Of a DNA stretch of 7,214 bases, positions 1 through 6,220 are shown in pieces. The notes below the pieces were generated by a model. The model saw nothing but the letters and a program-made list of their open reading frames with translations. It was not told where the DNA came from and ran no database searches. The DNA comes from an uncultured Bacteroidota bacterium (GTDB taxonomy: Bacteria; Bacteroidota; Bacteroidia; Chitinophagales; Chitinophagaceae): assembly GCA_903912435.1 (NCBI GenBank), contig CAIWHI010001035.1, positions 1 through 7,214 of the forward strand. The letters are read 5' to 3'. The position numbers were made by a program, and so were the translations under genes. How positions within the stretch are numbered: the first letter of the stretch is position 1; each line of letters starts with the position of its first letter.

Positions 1-1805
1 CATTTCAATACACCTATTCCCAAAGCACCTTCCTGCCCATCAACTCAGAAGACCATCTTTTGCTGGACAGGTTTGAAACACGGTCGGGCAGGTTGAGCGA
101 TACAATAGCACTTGGCGACCAGGCCGAAACAAGAAGGAATGCAGTGAGATTTTTAGAGGCCCTCAAAAACAGGGAACTAAGGAACCAACAAAATAGTGAT
201 ACCGGCAACCATACCGGAACACCAGCAAATGGTTCGATATTGAGCCAAATAGACCTCTATAATCTGGAACAAATGCTCTCTGAAAATGGGGAGTGGTCGC
301 AACCTAGTAAAACAGGAAAACTGATTAATTATACATCAGAAGGGGTGAATCCTGATGGAGCCATTGATTCTAAACACCCAATATTCAATGTATTGTATAA
401 GAAGCAGTACGATATGGTGCATGTAAATGCTGATGGGCTATATCTGGTGGTAAATCCGGTATCGGATAATATTATCATGCAGCAACATAATACTGGTGTG
501 CCGGTTGGGAATTCGGTTAAGAGCATGCGCTTATTCTCAAGCCGTGGAGCAGAAATAAGGGGATATATATCTAAGAAAGTAGGATTCTATACTTCTATTA
601 CCGATAACCAGGAGCAATATCCCTACTTCTTGAATAATTATGTAGCTAAGCAACACCAGTCTATTCCAGGTGCTGATTATTTTTTGCAGCCATCGAGCCC
701 AACAGCTAACTATGACTATATGCAGGCTATAGGGTATATCAATTTTGAAGCCATTAAAAACCATGTAAATATCACTTTGGGTAATGGCAAGCATTTTATT
801 GGTGATGGTATCAGCAGCTTATTCCTTACCGATAATTCATCCAGCATGCCTTATATGCAGATCCAGACTAGAATCTGGAAATTGAATTATGAATGCCTTT
901 ACTTGGAGCTGACTCCACAATATGATAAGGCATTAGGTGATGGATTGGTAAACCATAAATTCTCTACAATTCATTATTTGAGCTGGAATACCAACCGTTG
1001 GCTCAATCTGGGTTTCTTTGAAGCGGAAGTTTTTGACCGCCCTAATGTATATGAGGCATCTTACCTCAACCCCATAATATTTTCAACTGCGGTAAATAGG
1101 TTTAATGGGGAGGGTGATAAATCGATACTGGGCATGAGTGCCAAAGTATTGGCTGCAAAACACCATCAGTTTTATGGACAGCTGATGTTTAATGAGTTTA
1201 GGGCTAAGGAGCTTTTTGGCAGTAAGAACTGGTATGGTAATAAATGGGGTGTACAAATGGGTGGTAAATACTTTGATGCATTCGGTATCCGTAACCTCGA
1301 TTTGCAGGGCGAACTGGATGTCGTAAGGCCATATACCTATTCAGCAAAAGATACCCTTGCCAACTATACCAATTATAACCAACCTATGGCCGACCCTCTG
1401 GGTTGCGGGTTTATCAAAGCTATGGGCATTATCAGGTACCAACCAAGGAAGAATTTATATCTGAGTGCCAAGGCTACCTATTATGTACAAGGGGTAGATA
1501 CCGGTGGGGTAAATTTCGGTAACAATATCTTTAATACTTATAGGTCGGCTGAAAACATATATGGTGTGAAAATGATTAATGGGATACGTTCTAACTGTGC
1601 GATGGTGAACCTGAATATTTCCTACCAGGTGCGTAGGAACCTGTTTGTAGATTTAGGTGGTACCTATCGTAAATATACTGCAGGTGCAGGCATAGATAAT
1701 AATGGCTATACCACTACAGGCCAAATTGATGGATCGCTTACCTCACAGTATTTTTACCTGGGTGTAAGAATTAATGCAGCAAGAAGGGATTACGATTTAT
1801 TTTAG
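1..1805 (+). CDS. RemB/Wzi-like outer-membrane beta-barrel protein, 3' part (5' end outside window)
   Basis: The reading frame is open from the left edge (first full codon at base 3) to the TAG at 1803-1805, giving 600 residues. The TTG at base 60 is an internal codon and not the start, because coding-like sequence continues upstream of it. The protein resembles Bacteroidota outer-membrane proteins annotated as gliding motility protein RemB or capsule-assembly Wzi family. The signature stretch GNGKHFIGDG is at about bases 780-809, followed by SSLFLTDNSS and a run of alternating aromatic and polar strands. Other family-like pieces are LLDRFETRSG near the start, HPIFN-LYKK, and RGAEIRGYISKKVGFYTSITDNQ. 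The C-terminus ends in Asp-Tyr-Asp-Leu-Phe; a terminal Phe is typical of barrels inserted by the BAM complex. The signal peptide would lie outside the window. A role in surface polysaccharide or gliding is inferred from the family only, and many carriers do not glide. The barrel assignment is firmer than the specific function. Confidence 0.7.
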   Translation, partial: FQYTYSQSTFLPINSEDHLLLDRFETRSGRLSDTIALGDQAETRRNAVRFLEALKNRELRNQQNSDTGNHTGTPANGSILSQIDLYNLEQMLSENGEWSQPSKTGKLINYTSEGVNPDGAIDSKHPIFNVLYKKQYDMVHVNADGLYLVVNPVSDNIIMQQHNTGVPVGNSVKSMRLFSSRGAEIRGYISKKVGFYTSITDNQEQYPYFLNNYVAKQHQSIPGADYFLQPSSPTANYDYMQAIGYINFEAIKNHVNITLGNGKHFIGDGISSLFLTDNSSSMPYMQIQTRIWKLNYECLYLELTPQYDKALGDGLVNHKFSTIHYLSWNTNRWLNLGFFEAEVFDRPNVYEASYLNPIIFSTAVNRFNGEGDKSILGMSAKVLAAKHHQFYGQLMFNEFRAKELFGSKNWYGNKWGVQMGGKYFDAFGIRNLDLQGELDVVRPYTYSAKDTLANYTNYNQPMADPLGCGFIKAMGIIRYQPRKNLYLSAKATYYVQGVDTGGVNFGNNIFNTYRSAENIYGVKMINGIRSNCAMVNLNISYQVRRNLFVDLGGTYRKYTAGAGIDNNGYTTTGQIDGSLTSQYFYLGVRINAARRDYDLF

Positions 1806-1807
1806 GG

Positions 1808-1851
1808 GTAAGGTGAAGATGAGTTAATTAGAAATAAAGGTCTTACCTTAC
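1808..1851 (+). terminator. Weak inverted repeat after the barrel gene, possible terminator
   Basis: GTAAGGT (1808-1814) and ACCTTAC (1845-1851) are perfect 7-bp arms separated by 30 bases. A second possible fold pairs AAGGT (1837-1841) with the same ACCTT (1845-1849) across a 3-base loop. Neither fold is followed by a T-run. The position just behind the stop codon fits a transcript end, but the structure is weak. Confidence 0.25.
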
Positions 1852-1863
1852 AAATACATCATC

Positions 1864-1871
1864 TAAATTTG
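1864..1871 (+). promoter_or_regulatory. Possible Bacteroidota -7 promoter box upstream of xseA
   Basis: TAAATTTG matches the Bacteroidota primary sigma factor -7 consensus TAnnTTTG exactly and lies 81 bases before the xseA ATG. No TTG/TTTG -33 element is present at the usual 17-23 base spacing, so this rests on one short motif. It is the only exact match I saw in the 147-bp gap between the barrel gene and xseA. Confidence 0.25.
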
Positions 1872-1911
1872 TTGTTTACCTACAAGCTTTGGTTGATTAT
1901 CTCCAAAATCT

Positions 1912-1944
1912 GTCTTTCTACTTAAGTCTTTCTACTTTCTACTT
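1912..1944. repeat. Short direct repeat directly upstream of xseA (GTCTTTCTACTT)
   Basis: GTCTTTCTACTT occurs at 1912-1923 and again at 1926-1937, a 14-base period, and TTTCTACTT occurs a third time, overlapping, at 1936-1944. The run ends 8 bases before the xseA ATG in a T/C-rich stretch followed by TAAAAAA. Its reverse complement, TTAAGTAGAAAG, differs by two bases from the repeat TTTAGTAGATAG at 5851-5876. Confidence 0.7.
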
Positions 1945-1952
1945 ATAAAAAA

Positions 1953-3110
1953 ATGGTTCCAACAATATCACTATCCCAATTGGCCAATGAAATAACGGAT
2001 ACGCTCGATGAGCGGTTTGAAGGCCATACATTCTGGATAAAGGCAGAGGTAAGCGATGTGAAGAAATATACATCTACCCGACGTTGTTACCTGAAATTCA
2101 TTGAGCGTGAAAACAAGAATACTGTTGCAGAATTGCGTGGGGTATTCTGGAGTAATTCTTATGGGCAGATAGAGGCTTTTGAAAAACATACCAAACAGGT
2201 ATTTGCAGATGGTATTGAGATTACCTGCAATGTACTGGTAAGGTTCCATCCTAAATACGGGCTTAACCTTGATGTGCTGCAAATAGATGTAGCCTACACC
2301 CTGGGTACCCAGGAGATGGAGCGGCAGCAAACCCTGGAGCGCCTGGTAAAGGAAAACCCCAAGACTGTAAGTCTGGTGGATGGCAGGTACCGTACCTATA
2401 ACAATACCTTACCCTTACCCCTGGTTATCCAAAACATAGCCCTGATAACAGCACCCAATAGTGATGGCCAGCGTGACCTGAAACAGGAATTGACAAATAA
2501 CCGACATGGCTATGCCTTTAAGGTTACGGAGTTCCTTACCCAGATACAGGGTGATATGGCACACAAAATGATACTTGAGCAGCTGTTGCTGGTGGCACAA
2601 CACCCCGGCCCGTTTGATGCTGTGGCAATAGTGAGGGGTGGTGGTTCCCAAACTGATTTTAAACCATTTGAGGATTATGATTTGTCAAGGCTTGTAGCGG
2701 CGTTCCCTGTACCCATTTTCACAGGTATAGGCCACGACCGCAATACCAGCATTGTAGATATGATGGCGCGCGAGCAAAAAACACCTACCAAGGTGGCGGC
2801 CAATATTATTGACCATAATTTTGAGTTCGAAAACCAGATAGCCTATTATAGAGACCAGATACAGAAAAAGGCTGATAAGATGGTGGAACGTGCCTGGAAC
2901 AATATCGCCTCAATGAAGCGGCTGGTGAAAATGGCCAGCCCTACGGCTATCCTTAATAAGGGTTTTGCTATTGTAACCCTGAATGGCCGGATAATGGTGG
3001 ATCCATCGCAGATTAGTGAAAATGATGTGATTGAAACCCACTTGATGAATGAAACCCTAACTAGTACTGTAACCAAAAAGACTAAGAACAATGCAGGAGA
3101 TGAGCTATAA
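1953..3110 (+). CDS. xseA: Exodeoxyribonuclease VII large subunit
   Basis: This is the catalytic large subunit of exonuclease VII, a cytoplasmic metal-independent nuclease that degrades single-stranded DNA from both ends to short oligonucleotides, in complex with several XseB subunits. It has 385 residues, shorter than the roughly 456 of the E. coli protein, with the loss mainly in the C-terminal helical region. An N-terminal OB-fold region covers about residues 4-112 (FWIKAEVSDVKKY). The nuclease domain follows, with VAIVRGGGSQTDFKPFEDYDL at about 224-244, GIGHDRNTSIVD at 258-269 and KTPTKVAANII at 276-286. H261 and R228 appear to match residues reported as important in E. coli; the position of the reported Asp three residues after the His is Asn (N264). 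The ATG at 1953 gives the expected N-terminus and is preceded by TAAAAAA rather than a Shine-Dalgarno sequence. xseB overlaps the 3' end, indicating translational coupling. Confidence 0.96.
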   Translation: MVPTISLSQLANEITDTLDERFEGHTFWIKAEVSDVKKYTSTRRCYLKFIERENKNTVAELRGVFWSNSYGQIEAFEKHTKQVFADGIEITCNVLVRFHPKYGLNLDVLQIDVAYTLGTQEMERQQTLERLVKENPKTVSLVDGRYRTYNNTLPLPLVIQNIALITAPNSDGQRDLKQELTNNRHGYAFKVTEFLTQIQGDMAHKMILEQLLLVAQHPGPFDAVAIVRGGGSQTDFKPFEDYDLSRLVAAFPVPIFTGIGHDRNTSIVDMMAREQKTPTKVAANIIDHNFEFENQIAYYRDQIQKKADKMVERAWNNIASMKRLVKMASPTAILNKGFAIVTLNGRIMVDPSQISENDVIETHLMNETLTSTVTKKTKNNAGDEL

Positions 3111-3264
3111 TGAAGCCTACAAGGCCCTTGAAAAACTGGTGGCCCAAATAGAAGATGATACCATAAAGCTGGACGAGCTTGCCGATAAGGTAAAGGCAGC
3201 CAATGAGCTAATAGGCTACTGCGAACAAAAGCTACGTAGTATAGAAGGTGATGTTAAGGCATAG
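3091..3264 (+). CDS. xseB: Exodeoxyribonuclease VII small subunit
   Basis: This short gene of 57 codons encodes the small subunit of exonuclease VII, a helical hairpin protein that binds the long helices of XseA and is needed for activity. The protein reads MQEMSYNEAYKALEKLV and then QIEDDTIKLDELADKV, ending LIGYCEQKLRSIEGDVKA. This matches the XseB pattern of a Tyr-Ala-Leu-Glu-Leu-Val start, a Leu-Asp-Leu turn region and a C-terminal Cys-Lys-Leu helix. It is shorter than the 80-residue E. coli protein but normal in general form. Two starts are possible. ATG 3091 overlaps xseA by 20 bases. ATG 3100 (MSYNEAY) overlaps by 11 bases and is the more family-like N-terminus, but AGGAG directly abuts it, too close to act as a ribosome-binding site. 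I used 3091 as the longest form. The overlap indicates co-transcription and coupled translation with xseA. Confidence 0.93.
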   Translation: MQEMSYNEAYKALEKLVAQIEDDTIKLDELADKVKAANELIGYCEQKLRSIEGDVKA

Positions 3265-3296
3265 GTTGGGTAGGTTGGTGCTTTACCTACCCAATC
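3264..3296. terminator. Hairpin between convergent xseB and photolyase genes, likely bidirectional terminator
   Basis: TTGGGTAGGT (3266-3275) and ACCTACCCAA (3285-3294) form a perfect 10-bp stem with a 9-base loop. A G-T pair (3265/3295) and a G-C pair (3264/3296) extend it. The xseB stop ends at 3264 and the photolyase stop codon occupies 3283-3285, so the right arm is also the last codons of the photolyase gene. Flanking T-runs are poor on both sides, so efficiency is uncertain, but the position between two converging stop codons fits a shared terminator. Confidence 0.65.
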
Positions 3297-4587
3297 CGGC
3301 TTTATATACTTTCAGGCACCTATCGCGGGCTACTGCATGGTCTATTATTGGTCGAGGGTAGGTAAGTTGTTCGTAGCCAGGTACCCAATGCCTGATGTAT
3401 TTGAGGTCGGCATCAAATTTTTGGGTCTGTAAATAAGGGTTAAAAATCCTGAAGTAGGGGGCAGCATCACAGCCACATCCAGCAGCCCATTGCCAGCCAC
3501 CATTATTTGCCGATAGGTCGAAATCAAGAAGTTTTTCGGCAAAATAGGCTTCTCCCCATCTCCAGTCTATTAGCAGGTGTTTGGTAAGGAAACTTGCTAC
3601 TATCATACGCACCCTGTTGTGCATATATCCGGTTTGGTTCAGCTCGTGCATCCCTGCATCTACTATTGGGTAGCCTGTTCGGCCTTCGCACCATGCTTTA
3701 AATTCGGCCTCGTTATTTCGCCAAACAATATTATCATATTCCTTTTTGAAACTGCCATTTACTACATGGGGGAAATGCCATAGAATCATCATGTAAAATT
3801 CACGCCAAATCAATTCATTGAGGTAGGTGCCATTCAGCCTGTATGCGGCTGTGGCGAGTTGGCGAATGCTTACTGTTCCAAACCTTAGATGCACACTAAG
3901 CCGTGTAGTACCTATTATAGCCGGGAAATCACGGGTTTTGTCGTAATTGGCAGCAATGGATTCAATAAGTACCGGTGCAACTGTTCCCGGATCTATAGGT
4001 TTAAAGCCAATATCTGCCATTGAAGGGATATGGGGAGCCTGGTATTTCAAAAATTGCCCAAAATATTTTTCACAAGGGCAGGGCTTTAAATAGAAATCAT
4101 TTAGCTTTTCCTTCCATTTGCGGCTATAAGGGGTAAAGACAGTATAGGGTTCGCCATTGTCTTTTAGTACTTCATTCTTTTCAAAAATTACCTGGTCTTT
4201 ATAAGTATTAAACTGTATGCCGTTTTGTTGGAAATAATTGGCCATTTCCAGGTCACGTTTATGGGCATAGGGCTCATAATCGTGATTGGTAAATACCTGG
4301 CTAATAGAGTATTGTTGTGTTAATAATTTAAAACATTCCAGTGGTGTGCCATGCAATACGGTAAGTCCACTGCCCATTGCCACAAGTTGCTGGTGGATGC
4401 CTGCCAATGCATTATGTATGAATTGTACCCGCTTATCCTTCTTATCGTTAAGACTATCCAATATTTGCGTGTCGAAGATAAATATGGGTAAAACAGGTTT
4501 TACCGAGCGTAAAGCATGATACAGCCCTGCATTATCATTAAGCCTTAAATCTCTACGGAACCAGAAAACACTAATTTGTTGCAACAT
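3283..4587 (-). CDS. phrB: Deoxyribodipyrimidine photolyase, cryptochrome/photolyase family class I
   Basis: This enzyme uses blue/near-UV light and FAD to split cyclobutane pyrimidine dimers in DNA. It has 434 residues. The N-terminal antenna (Rossmann-like) domain begins ISVFWFRRDLRLNDNAGL (about 5-22). The C-terminal helical FAD-binding domain carries TRLSVHLRFGTVS (228-240), LIWREFY (259-265), GRTGYPIVDAGM (302-313), MHNRVRM (322-328) and NNGGWQW (361-367), then DAAPYFRIFNP (374-384). By alignment with E. coli PhrB, the electron-transfer tryptophan triad is intact (W289, W342, W365). The flavin-contacting Asn (N361) and the dimer-contacting Trp (W261) are also present, which supports a true photolyase rather than a photoreceptor cryptochrome. 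E. coli W338 corresponds to Y321. The antenna cofactor cannot be told from sequence, and a (6-4) lesion preference is unlikely but not excluded. The gene converges on xseB (18 bp between stops) and diverges from the lipoprotein gene. Confidence 0.95.
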   Translation of the reverse strand: MLQQISVFWFRRDLRLNDNAGLYHALRSVKPVLPIFIFDTQILDSLNDKKDKRVQFIHNALAGIHQQLVAMGSGLTVLHGTPLECFKLLTQQYSISQVFTNHDYEPYAHKRDLEMANYFQQNGIQFNTYKDQVIFEKNEVLKDNGEPYTVFTPYSRKWKEKLNDFYLKPCPCEKYFGQFLKYQAPHIPSMADIGFKPIDPGTVAPVLIESIAANYDKTRDFPAIIGTTRLSVHLRFGTVSIRQLATAAYRLNGTYLNELIWREFYMMILWHFPHVVNGSFKKEYDNIVWRNNEAEFKAWCEGRTGYPIVDAGMHELNQTGYMHNRVRMIVASFLTKHLLIDWRWGEAYFAEKLLDFDLSANNGGWQWAAGCGCDAAPYFRIFNPYLQTQKFDADLKYIRHWVPGYEQLTYPRPIIDHAVARDRCLKVYKAGLGR

Positions 4588-4625
4588 ATTGTAACTTGTG
4601 AATGATATGTAGTATTTTGTGGTAA

Positions 4626-4644
4626 ACTTATCTATACTTATCTA
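4626..4644. repeat. 9-bp direct repeat with 10-bp period in the divergent phr/lipoprotein gap
   Basis: ACTTATCTA occurs at 4626-4634 and 4636-4644, one base apart, inside the 120-bp gap between the divergent photolyase and lipoprotein genes. A period of one helical turn could place two protein contacts on one DNA face. No exact TAnnTTTG box was found on either strand in this gap; the closest, TAAGTTTA on the minus strand, is one base off. Confidence 0.6.
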
Positions 4645-4707
4645 GTTCAGGAATATGATTTATTAATACAGCTATGTAAATAATTTTTTGGCCCAAAAAG
4701 AGCAATT

Positions 4708-5850
4708 ATGAAATTCGCTACAATGGTTTTTATGGCTTTTGCATGCCTCGCAGCAGGATGTAATAACCCTAAGGAGAAGGTGACCAAAGCGCCCGAACCA
4801 CCCAAAGATACCAGTACTAAACAAGTAATTGCCGCCCCACCTCCAAAATTAACTCCTGATGTAGCAAAAGAGTTGGCAAAACTGAGCCACTACATGAAAA
4901 CAAGGGAAACACCTATGCAGCACCTGGTGGTTCCTGCCAAGGAAAATGTAGTCCTCAAGGGCTCTCATGGCACCCTGATACATGTAGACCCTACCGATTT
5001 TGTAATGCAGGATGGCCAGCCTGTAGTAGGCGATATAAACGTAGACCTGAAAGAAATGACCACCAAAGAAGAGCTCCTGACCAACTATATGCAAACAGTA
5101 TCTGATGGTAAGCCATTGGAGTCGGGCGGGGCATATTATATCAATATGACCTGTGCAGGGGAGCAGATAAAGTTTAAAATGGGCCATAGCCTCAAGATTC
5201 AGTTTCCTAAATTGAGCTCAAAGGATATGTCGGTTTTTTATGGTAAAAAGGACAGTAGCGGAACTATTAACTGGGTAGGTGGTACCCAGAAATTTACCGT
5301 TACTGCCAAAATGGGCGAAGATGGCACTGCGAAAAAGGATACAGCGAATATGCTCAAAAACCTGAAATCAGGAACAATGAGTGCGTCTAAATTCAGAAAA
5401 GGGGCAGGCCGTGATACTGCCGGCATTAGTAGAAACCTTAGAAAGGGGAAAAACAAGTCGGATTCAGTTATGACGACTGTGTACGATGAATTGGCTATCC
5501 AGAGTTTCGGGTATATCAACTGCGACCGTTTCCTGGGCCAGGAAAATTTAACCAACCTCACCTATGGTATTGACCCCAAGGACAGCATTATTTGTGCCGA
5601 GGTGTTTTTGGCATTTACTGATATCAATAGTGTAATGACTGATGTGTATGAGTTTAATGAAAGAAACTTTTTCCCCAATATCCCTGTAGGCACAAAGGCT
5701 GTTATGATTGCTTTGGCTTTTAAGAATGGCAGGGTGTACACTTCAAAAACTGAGGTAACAATAGATAAATCGAAGAGGGTTTGCCTATCCCTAAAGCTCA
5801 CCCAGGATAAGGATTTGCAATTATTGTTTAAGCTGAAACCGGTGGCTTAG
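4708..5850 (+). CDS. Lipoprotein of unknown function, Bacteroidota-type
   Basis: The product has 380 residues and a clear lipoprotein signal: a short basic start (MKF), a hydrophobic core, and the lipobox LAAGC with the lipidated Cys at residue 18. A Pro/Lys-rich linker follows (about 19-50: KAPEPPKD, APPPKLTP), so the mature protein should be membrane-anchored and extend into the periplasm or to the surface. The first folded region (about 65-200) contains VVPAKENVVLKGSHGTLIHV, FVMQDGQPVVGDINVDLKEM and LESGGAYYINMTCAGEQ. It resembles beta-rich domains seen in many uncharacterised Bacteroidota secreted proteins. A basic, Ser/Lys/Gly-rich segment (about 201-255) separates it from a second region (about 256-380) that ends in a strand-rich LSLKLTQDKDLQLLFKLK. 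No catalytic motif is recognisable, so no function is assigned. The ATG at 4708 is chosen because the signal peptide starts there; AAAGAG lies 7 bases upstream. Confidence 0.88.
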   Translation: MKFATMVFMAFACLAAGCNNPKEKVTKAPEPPKDTSTKQVIAAPPPKLTPDVAKELAKLSHYMKTRETPMQHLVVPAKENVVLKGSHGTLIHVDPTDFVMQDGQPVVGDINVDLKEMTTKEELLTNYMQTVSDGKPLESGGAYYINMTCAGEQIKFKMGHSLKIQFPKLSSKDMSVFYGKKDSSGTINWVGGTQKFTVTAKMGEDGTAKKDTANMLKNLKSGTMSASKFRKGAGRDTAGISRNLRKGKNKSDSVMTTVYDELAIQSFGYINCDRFLGQENLTNLTYGIDPKDSIICAEVFLAFTDINSVMTDVYEFNERNFFPNIPVGTKAVMIALAFKNGRVYTSKTEVTIDKSKRVCLSLKLTQDKDLQLLFKLKPVA

Positions 5851-5876
5851 TTTAGTAGATAGTATTTAGTAGATAG
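5851..5876. repeat. Short direct repeat after the lipoprotein gene (TTTAGTAGATAG)
   Basis: TTTAGTAGATAG occurs at 5851-5862 and 5865-5876, a 14-base period, beginning at the base after the lipoprotein stop codon. A related sequence in the opposite orientation is found upstream of xseA (1912-1944), also with a 14-base period. Confidence 0.75.
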
Positions 5877-5944
5877 TTGTATCATGGTTTATGGGTTTTG
5901 TCTTTACTTTTGATTAATAAATTGAGCAAAAACAGATATTGTGT

Positions 5945-5981
5945 AAGATTTATTGAACATTATAAGTCAAATCTTGTTTTT
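5945..5981 (+). terminator. Possible rho-independent terminator of the lipoprotein gene
   Basis: AAGATTT (5945-5951) pairs perfectly with AAATCTT (5969-5975) around a 17-base loop, followed by G and TTTTT (5977-5981). The stem is short and AT-rich and the loop is long, so it would be a weak terminator. It lies 94 bases after the lipoprotein stop codon and before the repeat array. Confidence 0.35.
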
Positions 5982-6020
5982 GTAGTTCACCACACATCCC
6001 TCTATTTTAATTGATGATTA

Positions 6021-6043
6021 TCTCTAAAGCGTCGTTTTAGAGA
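6021..6043. repeat. 8-bp inverted repeat at the left edge of the 24-bp array
   Basis: TCTCTAAA (6021-6028) is the exact reverse complement of TTTAGAGA (6036-6043), with a 7-base spacer. The right arm is part of repeat unit 1 and the left arm is the unique sequence just outside the array, so the pair straddles the array boundary. Confidence 0.6.
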
Positions 6044-6220
6044 AATGGTACAACGTCGTTTTAGAGAAATGGTACAACGTCGTTTTAGAGAAATGGTACA
6101 GCATCATTTAAGAGAAATAGTACAGCACCATTTAAGTGAAATGGTACAGCATCATTTAAGAAAAATGGTACAACATAATTTAAGAAAAATGGTACAACAT
6201 CATTTAAGAAATTTGGTACA
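6029..6220. repeat. Tandem array of eight 24-bp repeats upstream of the fic gene
   Basis: Eight head-to-tail units start at 6029, 6053, 6077, 6101, 6125, 6149, 6173 and 6197. The spacing is exactly 24 bases throughout, with no insertion or deletion. Each unit ends in GGTACA (AGTACA in unit 4). Units 1-3 share CGTCGTTTTAGAG and are identical except for their first base. Units 4-8 share a CATCATTTAAGA-like core with scattered substitutions. Across each junction an inverted pair appears, AAATG (end of one unit) and CATTT (start of the next), 9 bases apart, clearest at units 3/4 and 5/6. Because 24 is a multiple of 3 and the units contain no stop, both strands are open across the array. The array ends 18 bases before the fic ATG. 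It lacks the alternating unique spacers of a CRISPR array. An operator array is the simplest reading, but this is inferred. Confidence 0.95.

Noticed and set aside
60..62. TTG at base 60 as the start of the barrel gene
   Set aside because: The frame is open to the left edge and the upstream residues look coding (LPINSEDHLL), so the gene begins outside the window.
1971..2330. 119-codon minus-strand open frame inside xseA
   Set aside because: It lies fully within the strongly supported xseA gene on the opposite strand and shows no recognisable protein features.
4577..4586. 10-bp palindrome TGTTGCAACA at the photolyase start codon
   Set aside because: It is mostly made by the first four codons (Met-Leu-Gln-Gln) and is too short to stand out.
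4590..4601. TTGTAACTTGTG near the photolyase start resembles the sequence before the fic start
   Set aside because: The match to 6225-6237 needs a one-base gap, the palindrome arms are absent, and it lies in a different orientation relative to its gene; likely chance.
4849..5187. 112-codon minus-strand open frame inside the lipoprotein gene
   Set aside because: It is an antisense shadow of a gene with a clear signal peptide and conserved domain; its Cys/Tyr-rich product looks non-natural.
6029..6220. CRISPR array
   Set aside because: The 24-bp units are contiguous and the whole unit is conserved, with no unique spacers between repeats and no cas genes nearby.
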